A stretch of 64,000 nt of DNA from Prinsepia uniflora (Eukaryota; Streptophyta; Magnoliopsida; Rosales; Rosaceae): positions 17,533,816 to 17,597,815 of the forward strand of contig CM064875.1 in NCBI GenBank assembly GCA_032719365.1, given 5' to 3'. Shown piece after piece: positions 15,900-27,510 of the stretch. The notes beneath the pieces were generated by a model. The model did not search any database, was not told where the DNA came from, and worked only from the letters and a program-made list of their open reading frames with translations. Position 1 is the stretch's first letter. Every line of letters starts with the position of its first letter. The translations under genes were made by a program, and so were the position numbers.

Positions 15900-16590
15900 T
15901 GTACTTGATTGAACCCCCAACTTTCTCCACCAGCCAGTCCAACATCACCACATCTACCATCTTCTACACCCTCCCCCAAAATTTCTCATTTTCAAATCAA
16001 TCATAGTATCTGGAGAAGCGTTGCTGATAAAGAGAAGACCGATCTCGAGCATTTTCAGAATATCATAGAGATTAAACAGTAAAGGTAATATAGTATAACC
16101 TTCAACCCATCCCTGGACACGCTTCAAAATGTCAAATATAAAGTAGATCATATTTCCCTTAGCATTTCCTTACCTTTTAGAGCTCAATTTCCCCGAATTT
16201 ATTTGATGATTGCCAAGAATGCTAACCAAGGCTTTGCGAAGAAAATTAACAAAATCTGATGGGCTTTCACAACTCTTTTGCTGCATTCTTTTGGTGTAGA
16301 AACCAACGCGGCCTCTGGTTCGAGTCCGACTAGGACCTAGATCGAAGGCGGCAGAGGTAGAGAAGTCCAACAGGACGAAGGTGGAGTCCTCGATGGCAGT
16401 GAGGGTGTCGAAGTGGCAATCCTCTTCGGCCACGCCGTTGTCGTTCTCCAACGATGAATACCGTCATTGATGTCGTATGGGTTCCATAGATCTAACCATT
16501 CTGAGTTGAGTGGTGCTGGTGGAATTAGGAAGTTGTGGCTAGTCGCCGTCAATTTGGTGTCGAAGTAAATTGACAGGGTGATTTGCAATC
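15900..16590 (-). pseudogene. Possible captured gene fragment in the MULE
   Basis: Between F and the right inverted repeat, the minus strand has two consecutive gene-like frames at 16588-16170 (including MENDNGVAEEDCHFDTLTAI and SPSDFVNFLRKALVSIL), followed by AAAAGGTAAGG, a good splice-donor match, and a further frame at 16151-15954. Base composition is more mixed than in the AT-rich MULE flanks. Gene capture is common in Mutator-like elements (Pack-MULEs), but I do not recognise the parent protein, so this is a guess. Confidence 0.3.
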
Positions 16591-17114
16591 ATCACACAGA
16601 TCATCTTCGTCCCATAGTTTTTGTCTTTGTGTATGTGAGAGAGAGTGAAAGAGAGAGTCTGGGTTTTTGGGTTTCTTTGAGTATGAGAAGATGAGATTGA
16701 GATTATAAGAGATTTTGAATTTTTGGAAGATGATTTTGGATTTGGATTAAATGATTATGGGGTTTGGATTTGATTCTGTAAATTTGATTTGGATTTTGTT
16801 ATGATAATATTTGATTATGAAATTTGGTATGGATTTAGGTTTTTGGCAAAATTGAGTTTTTTTTTTTAATCTGAATTGGATTTGGATTATTCCCAAATTG
16901 CGCCTTTAAATTTTGCCACATCACATATTAAGTGGTTTTTTTTTTTTTGCTACGTAAGCACTTAACAGAAAATTAGATAAATTTTTTAACAGAGCTACTC
17001 TTTTTAAATTAATAGTATAGTTTGGGAACGGAAATATAACTTTTTATAGTTTGGATACTTTTTAAAATTGGGTCTATAATTTGGACATTTTTATGTAATT
17101 TATCCTTAAAATAG

Positions 17115-17893
17115 CTAATTTTTTTTTGGACAATAAAATAGCTAATTGCTTGGGCAATAATAAAGTGTACGAGAAAGAATAAAAGAAGCTTAAAATAATC
17201 TGATGTTGAAGAACGAAGCCAAAAACATCAAAATTAAAATATATTATTATCATCGTAGGCTGAAATTGAGCACGTTACCTTAATATACCATCCGACAATT
17301 TCTTGCGAAAATTCTTGTGAAAATCGCAGCACCCACATTGCCAACTGTCACAAAGTAGTGTGCAGATTTGGTTCACATTAAAAATTATTATTTTTATTCG
17401 TACGCAGTCTCCACAAGCAACATGTGTTCAGTATATGAATAAAAAATAAAAATGGAAACATGTTCACAGATTAACATAATTTTAATTAATATTATAATAA
17501 TAGAGATAATTTGTTTCAACGTGGTTTGAAATCATAAACCATCGCCTAAACTAATTCAAACCGCGCGGTTTGGTTTATTTGTAGGCTGCAAAATAAGGTG
17601 TGTTATTACACTGAATGCAATCATATTGCAATTCGTTATGATTTATTGTAAACAACCTACTCATTCATATTAATTATATGGAAAAGGAAAAAATTTCTAT
17701 AACGATCCAAAATTGTAATCAAAATTGTTTCTAAAAAAATATTGTCATAAATATTTTGCACTTCGAATTTTTCAATCTAAAAGTAAGAAAATTTCTCAAT
17801 TTACAATGACTATTGTATAAAATAACTAACAATATCTACATAGTTTCTTATTAAAGGAAATATGTGAAAAAAAATCAAATTAAGTATATATCA
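17115..17893. other. AT-rich spacer, nothing recognised
   Basis: Low-complexity AT-rich DNA between the MULE and element C. No open frame, RNA gene or element terminus was supported. Confidence 0.6.
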
Positions 17894-19901
17894 TGACATG
17901 ATGCTTTCTAAAAATGTTTTGATAACTGTACTAGGTCATACTCTCGTCTGACAAATAAATCGAAGTTTCAAAAATACCCTTAACACATGTCAGACAATGG
18001 ATAACGATACTGATGTCCTACTCTGCATCCGTTTCAATATCAGTCTTGGTCTCTATGCAACAGCCTTGAGAGAAAACAAAACCAGTAAAAGTGTAAGTGG
18101 ACAAAAACAAACATTTGAAAATATATTTTCGAGGAATAAACCTTCTACTCTCCAGTTTTAAAACAACGCATGCATACATAAAATTCATATCAATTAAAAT
18201 CATAAACACTGGATTCCAAAAGAAAATAAGTCATAATTCATAGGACCCACAGATAATAAAATGTATCAAAATCATCGTAGCCCACGTTATCCTTGAAATC
18301 CTTGATTATAACACTATGTGAGAAAAAAAAACTGGACACAAATATCAATATCCAATCAAACCAATCCTCGACACCCCCGAGCAGTAGTCTTTTGGAAAAA
18401 ATTCCGAGTTTTTAGTGCCTAAGAAAAACAATAACCCCAAGCTTCGATCATTTAGGAAAAACCCTGAGTTTCCACCATCTAGGAAACCACCCCAAGCATC
18501 AGTTGTCTGGGAGGAATCCCTAGTTTTGGCTTCTTGAGAAACAATAACATCGAGCATCAGTCGTCTGGAAAAAACCCCTGGCTTCGGCTGCCTAGGAAAC
18601 AATAACTCTGAGTTTCGGTCGTCTGGGAAAACCTCGAGTTTGGCTGTCTGGAAAACTCATCACAATAACAGTGGAAAACAGTCCATGGATTAAATTCAAA
18701 ATTGTACTTAAAAAAAAAATCCTTGACTCAAATTTCAAGACAAAATGTTTCCAAACTAGGCCTAAGTTCAAACCATTGTTTCCACAATATCGTAAAATCG
18801 GTGACTAGAAATTAGTAAAATCTTGAATAAATATTCTAAATCCAGAAAATTATCAAAATAAATTAGAATTATTTATTCAGACCATTGCAATTCAGATCAA
18901 GCAGTAAAACATCTAAAACATTTAATGCATGCATCATAGTTTATAAAATAAATGTCCACTCATAGTATGTCCAAACAGCTCAAACTCGAGTTGTACACTC
19001 CTTTAAGTCCCTAGAGCTATGTGGCCTGTCAAATATAACAATCAAGGGTTACTAACATTAAACATAACTTGTATTCAAATCCTTTTTACTCTGGGATAAT
19101 AGACGTGAACACTGTCATTTTGGACGCTCAAAACAACCCCAAGATAATGTACGATCGCCTCGAAACCTACACCATTAGATTTAGAATGTCGAAAACATAA
19201 GAACATATGCTGCAGTGGGCTGTGGAACGGCCCTATGCGCCGCCACATGCTGATAGAAGTTCAGTAGCCTTCCTACGCACCCAAATGTGCTTCCCATGTG
19301 CACGTGTAAATACCCTTGCCACATCAGCTACCATGTGGTGACACGTGGCATGCCACATAAATGGTCACGCCATCACCGGCCTGGACCAGGTCAATGGAGA
19401 TGGTGACCAGCGATGCCATACGACGCCGTTGCCAGAAAACTCCATTATTGGCCGAACTTTAAACCTTCCTAACTTCCTCATTTCTTAACCAAATTAAACA
19501 TTCTAATAATCGAAATTTATCTACTCAATCCAGAAATCCAAATCCAAGGTCCAAATGTAAAAATAGTACATGTACAAGCTGGAAAATTGGTCGAAAGCTT
19601 CGGCCCAACTTCCTCCTTGGTTTTCGTGTTACTCCATGGATATTTTCCTTTGTGGCTTGTGACGTTTTTCTCGTGAGGATGTGGAGAAGCTGTTGGTTAA
19701 GTTGTTCGTGAGTTTTAGGTCCAATTCGCAAGGCTTGAGTTTTTAAGGTTAGATTTTGTTGGTTTTTTTTTTAAGGAAGAAAGAAGGTGATGAAGGTAAT
19801 AATTATGGTGTAGTGGCGGTGGGTGGTGCAGAGTCCTCAGATGGTGACACGTGTTACAAACTCCAATGGTGACTGAGTAGATTTGGCTAAAAAACCAAAA
19901 T
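17894..19901 (-). repeat. 3' LTR of C, distal part
   Basis: Pairs with 38741-40570. Inverted arms are at 18954-18965 and 18091-18102. An array of ~37-base units (GTCGTCTGGGAAAAC, CTCGAGTTT) at about 18360-18660 is far longer than in the sister LTR. The copy is cut by B at 19901 and continues at 38101. Confidence 0.85.
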
Positions 19902-22805
19902 TGTAACGACCCGTCTCGAATTCCAGGATTAGATTAGTGACTAATCAATGATTAGTGAGGTTAATCGGTAATTAGTTGGGCGAAATCGGACGAAAGATGC
20001 AAAATGACCGTTTTACCCCTGATCATGGATAAAATGTTGACTTTTGAACCGAGAGGTCCGATGGCCGAGGGCCACGGACCTTTATGTAGATCGAGTCGAT
20101 ATGAATCCGTAGACAGGTGACACGTTGAAATTGGACTTTGGACGAGAAAGTTATGGTTCACGGAACTTCGATTTCACTATGCATGCATTACGAGGAAATG
20201 ATTAGGTGGCATTATCTGATTGGTTGACTTTTTAAGTGGGGCCCATGGATGAGTGACAAGTGTCACTCATCCCATTGGCCCTTAATCCCAAAAAGTGGAT
20301 CTAAAATGTGATTGGTGAGATTTGGATTAAAATAATATTATTTTAATTATTTTATAATTCCCACTCCTCTCATCTCTTAATCCCAGCCATCCATCCTATT
20401 CTTCCCCTCTCATCTCTGCCGTCCATCTCCCATCTCTGTGCCATCATCATCCTCTCTGTTTCTCTCACAAACCCAACCCTCTCCATTCTCCATTTTCTTT
20501 GAGCAAACAAACACACCCAAACACACACCCCACCACCATAACCACTTATGTGTGCTAGTGGAGGGCTGAGAGAGACTAAGATGGCGTGGGAATGGACAAC
20601 GGGCCACGGCGGTGGCCACGGCGGAGGGAAACCCAAAACCACGGGTAAGCAAGTTTTGAAATTTCGAGTTTGAGTTTGAGGGGTTTTTAGTCGATTCTAT
20701 TAATGGGGTTGGCTTTCTCGTGACCTAAGGGAAAGGTTTGAATGGGAAGTGGAGGTCGAGGACGGTGCAGAAGCCCTGGACGACGACTGGTTTTTGGGCC
20801 GTGAAGTTCAAATCGTGGAGGTATGATTTCAACCCGTTTTTCCTGTTTTTAATGGCTGGATTAATTAGGTTTGTTGTTAGGAAAATTTAGGAATAAAAAT
20901 GGGAAGAAATGGATTGAAAACAGGTGAGAAATAAGGTTGGACCGTGACCGCTGGTTCGATTGGACCGAACCGGTCTGAACCCGGCCAGCTAGAGGTTAGG
21001 GACGATGAATAGTGCAGGCACGTGGCTCTCACGCGCAGCTCCTTTGGACGGTCCGTGAGGGCACGTGGTAAGTCTTTTGGGGTAGTGTTCAACATGTGAA
21101 ATACTCTATTCGATGTAATGAACATTTTGAGACTGGTTTCGTGTCAATTGGACATCGTCTCGATATTTTTCGGGACATCCGAAGGTTTAGGATCGGGTTT
21201 AAAAATAGTTAAAAATTCAGAAAAATTACAGGGCTTTAGTGATGGATTAATAAGGTAGTTAGTAACCTTCTAAAGTTATTTGAATAGGGTTAGGATTCCC
21301 GGTGATGGTGATTGGCCCGAGAGAGCCGAAGGGCACGCTTATCGAGGCGGCAGCTAGGACCGTCTGTGAGTGGACCTTGTTTTCTAAATTGATGCATGCA
21401 TAAATGTTTATTATGTGTTTTAATACTTTTTTGTGATGCCATGAGTGCATTTGTGTGTGGTTGTGTATTTGCACGTATTTCGAGGTTTAGACCTTATACG
21501 GTGCTTATGGGTGTTTGTGCTTTCTACGATGGTTTAAACGAAATGGTTTTGGATTTAAAAAAGGATAAACTCGGGCATGAGACCCATCTGTTTTTATCTT
21601 GGGCATGTGGCCCTATTGATGACCTACGGGTCTGGGTCGTGGTCGCGGCAAGTGTTATGTGCACGACGACGGACGATACGACGCTCGCCTCCGGACTGGG
21701 ATGTGTTCCTTCCGGAGAGGTCACGATGCACGACCCGTTGTTGAGCAGCCACTGGAGGCTCGACTTCGGATTGTTGACGGTTCAAGATATCGATTGGTGA
21801 TGAGTGCACCATGATCTAGTGGTGGTCGCATCGGTTGATCCGTTCACGGCGACATACCAGGATTGAGGGCGGTCTTGGACGGATGGTTGCACACATCACT
21901 ACGATTAGAATCGTGACTGTCCCTGAGATATCGAGCACGATGCCCCTTTGAGTCATGAGTTCAGGCTTGAGGTCCAGTTGGTTTACGTTTATGATTTCGG
22001 GTCGAGGACCCTAAATGGATATCCGGGTTCATGACGGTTTATGCGAACTGGGCATGAATCTTTTGAAGTTTTAAGAATTTTTTCGTTATATAGATATATA
22101 TATATATATATTCATATACCTTCCTTATTTGAATTGTCTCCTCCGGGGAGGATGGTTGGCTTGGGTGGACCCCGGAGTAGTCATGGAGCACTAACCGAGT
22201 GGAGTCGCCCCCGTTAGGTACCTTACTCTCAAGAAGGCTTATGGATTATAACCCCCAGGGAGGATTATTGATCTGCGGACATTGACCTGGGTGGACCCCA
22301 GGGAGACTTGGGCTTGAGACCCCGGGTAGCACGCACGTTGCTTTAGAAACCGTGACAGGATTGGTTATGTGATTTATATGTATATGTTATATGATATATG
22401 ATGTACTGGTTTTGGGCTGAGTCCCACATGGATTTGGGCTAAGTCCCACATGGATTTGGGCTGTTGCTCGTATGATTGATTTCATTTAGGATTTTGGGCT
22501 AAGGACCTATTGGTTTTCGAATGCACGCATGTTTTTAGTGAAGGGTACAAAGGTCTTTTGTGAAAATGTTTTTATAAATTCTTTGTTTTGTCCATTCATA
22601 GCTTTTAATGTTTTGACTGCCCTTCAGGTTGATCGCGGATGCGGGCTGTAGCAGAGACTGAGACATCACATACCTCATCCGGATCCTTGCATACTCTGAA
22701 GCCCCGAGCGGGCTAAAGTCAGAATTTCTCTTGTCTGACACTCTGTGTCAGACGGGATCAGGCGCGTCCTGCGTTAATCCCGGGGGATTGGGACGGGTCC
22801 AGACA
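19902..22805 (+). repeat. 5' LTR of B
   Basis: TGTAACGACCCG to GGGTCCAGACA, 2904 bases. Contains the 26-base palindrome at 20247-20272, a TATA-like stretch near 20352 upstream of a pyrimidine-rich tract (possible U3 promoter, inferred), a TA repeat at 22094-22110, and inverted arms CTGTGAGTGGAC (21364-21375) and GTCCATTCATAG (22590-22601). Confidence 0.92.
20247..20272. repeat. 26-base palindrome in B 5' LTR
   Basis: Arms GGATGAGTGACA and TGTCACTCATCC around AG, perfect. The sister copy is at 25636-25661. Confidence 0.85.
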
Positions 22806-22807
22806 AG

Positions 22808-22819
22808 TGATATCAGAGC
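22808..22819 (+). promoter_or_regulatory. Primer-binding site of B
   Basis: TGATATCAGAGC, one base off the initiator-Met-tRNA site, two bases after the LTR. A second version, TGCTATCAGAGC, lies at 22895-22906, also preceded by TGACAAG-like text. Confidence 0.8.
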
Positions 22820-25297
22820 AGGTCTGCTCATGTTACTCTGAGTGCCAGAGCAGGTTGGCTCATATGATACTCACAACACTCTGATATTGACAAGTGCTAT
22901 CAGAGCGGGTTTTGCTCGCAGAGTGAAGCGCATGTCAAGGATGTGATGTCTCTATGGGCTGCAGTTCGTTATCAACCTAATAGTTAGGATGCCGGTACGA
23001 TAGTTAGTAGGATTAAATCGTGGATCGTTTGGGTTGCCATAGTTCTATCGTGGTTGGTAGTGTGAGGCCCTACGAAGAGTTGAACATAATAGTACTTTAG
23101 AATTTTAATCGTGGGACGTTTAGGTTGGGATCGTCTTTCACGATACTGTAGTATAGGTTTTGACGATAGTTTGGTTTTGTGATTGTTAGATGGTTATGCT
23201 GCTGGGAGCAGCCGGATTCGAGGAACCCTAGCTGAACTAACGGTAGGATTGGATTGACATCCATACGATGTCGGGACTGAGGGGTCAGTCAGATCGTGGA
23301 TTATACTACCTTCTGCAGTTAGGTTCAGAGGAACCCTAGGTAGTGATCGTGGAACCCTAAAGTAAGATGTATGGTTCAAAAAGGTGAGTTGGCGAGTAGT
23401 TTGACTTTGACGACTTTTCGGAGTCGAGACCGTCGGTTGGTCATGTCATGCCAGTTTTAGTGATGGGATTACACTCCGCAATCCAGGTTGCATTATTCAG
23501 TTAGACCTTCCTAGTTAGTTGTCGTACTACTTTAGTTGTGATGGATAGTTGGTACAGCTAAGGTCATGGGCAACCTGGTAGACGACATTGGTTGAGTCGA
23601 GTGACGTTTGGCTAGAGATTTGTTGGACAGGTTACCAGGGTTGGTACTTGTCGATGGAATTCTAGAGCGGGAATACGACATAGTTAGTACGAGCGATTGA
23701 TTCCGTTGGATGCGGAGTCTCGATAGCGATGTCTGGTGGTTAGGTCTACACGAGTCTGTGGCAGGCACTACTACCGAGAGTGGGTGTAGTTACGGTTTTT
23801 GGGAATCTGGGATGTTCAGGGGACGTTTCCTTTTTCTCATATGAGTTGTCAGGGTGACTTTACCCAGAGTTGTTGGGTACGAGGGAGGCATAGTTATTCC
23901 AACCTGAGCAGAGGCACGGGGTTGTCGCTCGGTATGAGCGGAGATCCAAGGTTGTCTTGTTCGCATAATGTGTGATGGTACTAGTGCTGGTGTTGGTGCT
24001 AGCGATTGTGATGACGATGAGTCCCTAGTCGGAATGTGACTCCGTCAAGATGGACATATGTTCGGTATCTGTGGTTCGGGAGTGGATCACGGATAGTGAT
24101 GGGCTGGATTGGATCCAGCAGTAGTTGAGACATGAGGATCGAGTACTGTCATGGGGGTTAGCGATCGGTTGGTCAGATATGGTGGTATGTAGAGATTTGA
24201 CTGCAGATCATAGCAGGAGTTTGTTGTGACTCTTCGGTCAAGCGGTACATCAGGTTAGGATGAATTGACATCCTTTTTGGATGTACATAAACGGTAGTCA
24301 CGGACACGTGGATGGTGTCCAGATGAGCTGAGGACTTGAGAGTCCATTTCGGATTGGTTGTGGTTGACTGCGGTTGACCAGACCTCCTGAATTCATGTAA
24401 TCTTGTTTGAGGAGAAATTTGATGGTGGAAATAGAATGGGTCATTACAGTAGTTATCGAAAGTTGTCGTGGGTCAGAAAATTTGGAGGAAGCTGAAGAGA
24501 ATCTGTGGAAATGTTTAGTCCTGAAGGAAGGATTAAGAACTACAGTAATTATCATAGAATACTCTTAGTCGAGGAAGAAGGACTTCTAGCTTAGGAATAG
24601 AAACAGTTAAGCATGCTTCCAACATGGTTGCAACTGCTCTCGACTTAAAGGCCGGTGAAGGAGACTTCTAGTTTTCTGCTCATTAGCAGATAGTAAAGGG
24701 GTCGGAGGATGACATTGGATGAACTTTGATATCATCATCTTGAATCATCCTTGATTTTTCTAGGTGGAATGACAAGGATCGATATGAGGTAATTGGAGAG
24801 GACCCATAGTCTCGACATGTCTCGTCGTTGACTGATCTGTTTAGATGTGGGAATTGGTTGACGAGTGATGTGACAGACGAAGGATTCAAGAGGGTGTAAA
24901 ACCCTATGGTCAGATTTCAGAAGGATAGTTAACTGAAGTAGAACTTGTACGGATCCTAGGTGGATCGGGATTGTGATGTTATGGACATTGGGCATTGTGA
25001 TGATAGAGAATCATGGTCAGGTTAGGTGGAGAGTTTATTGCCCTGTCTTGGATATTTGGACATGGGAATGTTAGGACGACTTCCTTTCGAAGTCAATCTG
25101 GTATGAAAATGTAGTTGTGCGAATCGAGGTGTCTATGATGTGTCTTGGCTTGTTGGCTATGTAGATGATAGGACTGAACTTATTTTCGAGCTTGATCCTG
25201 TATGGTGTACAAGTGTACATTTGAAGTGAGATCGAATTGTTTTCCACGGGGTTGATGTGCAATCAATATAGTTGGAATTTCGAGGATGAAATTAATT

Positions 25298-25310
25298 AAG
25301 TAGGGAAGGT
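25298..25310 (+). promoter_or_regulatory. Polypurine tract of B
   Basis: AAGTAGGGAAGGT directly before the 3' LTR, interrupted by one pyrimidine compared with D. Confidence 0.75.
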
Positions 25311-26976
25311 TGTAACGACCCGTCCTAAATTCCAGGATTAGATTAGTGAGGTTAATCGGTGATTAGTTGGGCGAAATAGGACGAACGATGCAAAATGACA
25401 GTTTTACCCCCAATCGTGGGAAAAATGTTGACTTTTGACCCAGGTGGTCCGATGGCCGAGGGCGTAGCACCATTAGTAGATCGAGTCGATACGAATTCGT
25501 ATACAGGTGGCACGCCGAAATCGGATTTCGGACGGGAAAGTTATGGTTCACGGAAGTTCAATTTCACTATGCACACATTATAAGGCAATGATTAGGTGCA
25601 TTATCTAATTGGTTGACTTTTTAAGTGGGACCCATGGATGAGTGACAAGTGTCACTCATCCCATTGGCCTTTAATCCCAAAAAGTGGATCTAAAAAGTGA
25701 TTGGTGAGATTTGGATTAAAATAATATTATTTTTATTATTTTATAATTCTCACTCCTCTCATCTCTTAATCCCAGCCATCCATCCATCCTATTCTTCCCC
25801 TCTCATCTCTGTCATCCATCTCCCATCTCTCTACCATCATCATCCTCTCTGTTTCTCTCACAAACCCGAACCCTTTCCATTCTCCATTTTCTTTGATAAA
25901 AAAAAACACACCCAAACACACACCTCACCATCATAACCACTTATGTGTGCTAGTGGAGGGCTGAGAGAGACTAGGACGGCGTGGGAATGGACAACGGGCC
26001 ACGGCGGTGGTCACGACGGAGGGAAACCCGAAACCACGGGTAATCAAGTTTTGAAATTTCGAGTTTGATTTTGAGGGGTTTTAAGTCGATTCTATTAATG
26101 GGGTTGGCTTTATGGTGACCTAAGGGAAAGGTTTGAATGGGAACTGGAGGTCGAGGACGGTGCAGAAGCCCTGGACGGCGACTGCTTTTTGGGCCATGAA
26201 GTTCAAATCGTGGAGGTACAATTTCGGCCCGTTTTTCCTATTTTAAATGGATGGATTAATTAGGTTTGTTGTTAGGAACATTTAGGAATAAAAATGGGAA
26301 GAAATGGATTGAAAACAAGTGAGAAATAAGGTTGGACCGTGACTACCGGTTCGGTTAGACTGAACTGGTTTGAACCCGGCCAGCTAGAGGTTAGGGACGA
26401 TGAACAGTGCATGCGCGTGGCTCTCAAGCGTAGCCCCTTTGGGCGGCGCGTGAGGGCGCGTGGTGGGTCTTTTGGGGTAGTGTTCAACATGTGAGATACT
26501 CTATTCGATGTAACAAACATTTTGGGATTGATTTCGTGTCGATCGGACACCGTCTCGATATTGTTCAAGACATCCGAAGGTTTAGGATCGGGTTTAAAAA
26601 TAGTTAAAATTTTGGAAAAATTACGGGGCTTTAGTAGGGGTTAATAAGGTATTTAGTAACCCTCTAAAGTGATTTGGACAGGTTTGGGAGTCCCGGTGAT
26701 GGTGATTGGCCAGGGAGAGCCGAATTACACACGTATCGAGGCGGCAACTCGGACAGTCTGTGAGTGAACCTTGTTTTCTAAATTGATGCATGCATAAATG
26801 TTTATTATGTGTTTTAATACTTGTTTTGTGATTCCATGAGTGCATTTGTGTGTGGTTTCATATTTGCACGTATTTCGAGGTTTCGACCTTATACGGTGGT
26901 TATGCGTGTTTGTGTTTTCTACGATGGTTTAAACGAAATGGTTTTGGATTTAAAAAGGATAAAATCGAGCATAAGA
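25311..26976 (+). repeat. 3' LTR of B, first part
   Basis: Parallels 19902-21570 of the 5' LTR, including the palindrome at 25636-25661 and the CTGTGAGTGAAC arm at 26758-26769. Interrupted by element A after ATAAGA. Confidence 0.92.
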
Positions 26977-27155
26977 TGTAACGACCCGTCCCGAATTCCG
27001 GGATTAGTTTAGTGACTAATCTTGATTAGTGAGGTTGAACGGTGGTTAGTAGGGCGGAATCGGACAAATTGTGCAAAATGACCGTTTTGCCCCTGGTCGT
27101 GGGCAAAATGTCGACTTTTTGTTCAGGCGGTCAAATGGACTTTGACCGATGACCG

Positions 27156-27175
27156 TGACGTAGTTCGGGACGTCA
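27156..27175 (+). promoter_or_regulatory. ocs/as-1-like palindrome in A 5' LTR
   Basis: TGACGTAGTTCGGGACGTCA, inverted TGACGT half-sites over exactly 20 bp. The identical copy is at 33720-33739. Binding by TGA bZIP factors is inferred from the motif only. Confidence 0.5.
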
Positions 27176-27484
27176 CGAGTTCATAGACAGGTGTCACGTT
27201 CGATTCCGACATTCGTAGAGAAAGTTATGGTGTTCGGAAGTTGAGGGGTATTTTGGTAATTTGGCTTATTAGGGGCCAAATGTTGACTTTTTGATCGGGA
27301 GGTCCGATGGGCGAGGGCCAAGGACCGTTACGTAGGTATCGTCGATACGAATCCAACGACAGGCGGCATGCCGAAATCGGAGATCCGACGACGACGTTAT
27401 GGTCAAGGAAACGAACTAACGAACCGAGGCTGGGATTAAAATAATAATATAATAGTGAATAGTGACCGTTGACCCTACACACCT

Positions 27485-27510
27485 GGATGAGTGACAAGTG
27501 TCACCCATCC
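27485..27510. repeat. 26-base palindrome in A 5' LTR
   Basis: Arms GGATGAGTGACA and TGTCACCCATCC around AG; one arm base differs from the version in B, D and H. Sister copy at 34050-34075. Confidence 0.8.

Larger units (their letters stand above)
12220..17105. mobile_element. Mutator-like (MULE) DNA transposon, non-autonomous
   Basis: Terminal inverted repeats of roughly 270 bases: the left end GGATAAACTATATAAAAGTA at 12220 onward matches the reverse complement of the right end at about 16820-17105 (for example CCCAAACTATA, and TTTGCCACATCACATATTAAG versus its partner). A perfect 9-bp TSD TTAAAATAG flanks it (12211-12219 and 17106-17114). Long inverted repeats with 9-bp TSDs are the hallmark of Mutator-like elements. 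After removal of solo LTR F the element is about 2.0 kb, with no transposase recognisable. Confidence 0.88.
22806..25310 (+). other. Interior of B (non-coding)
   Basis: Begins with primer site and duplicated primer region, then the shared block at 22928-22983. The stretch 23780-24130 is shared with interiors of A, D and G, and 24700-25060 with D. It ends with ATTTCGAGGATGAAATT and the polypurine tract. No retroelement protein frame found. Confidence 0.75.

Noticed and set aside
17115..17893. Possible gene in the spacer left of C
   Set aside because: Only short, AT-rich frames with no motif.
21364..22601. A simple LTR intron bounded by GTGAGT and CCACTCACAG
   Set aside because: Not accepted as the sole explanation: in E, G and C the downstream arm ends in AC instead of AG, while the complementarity of the arms persists.
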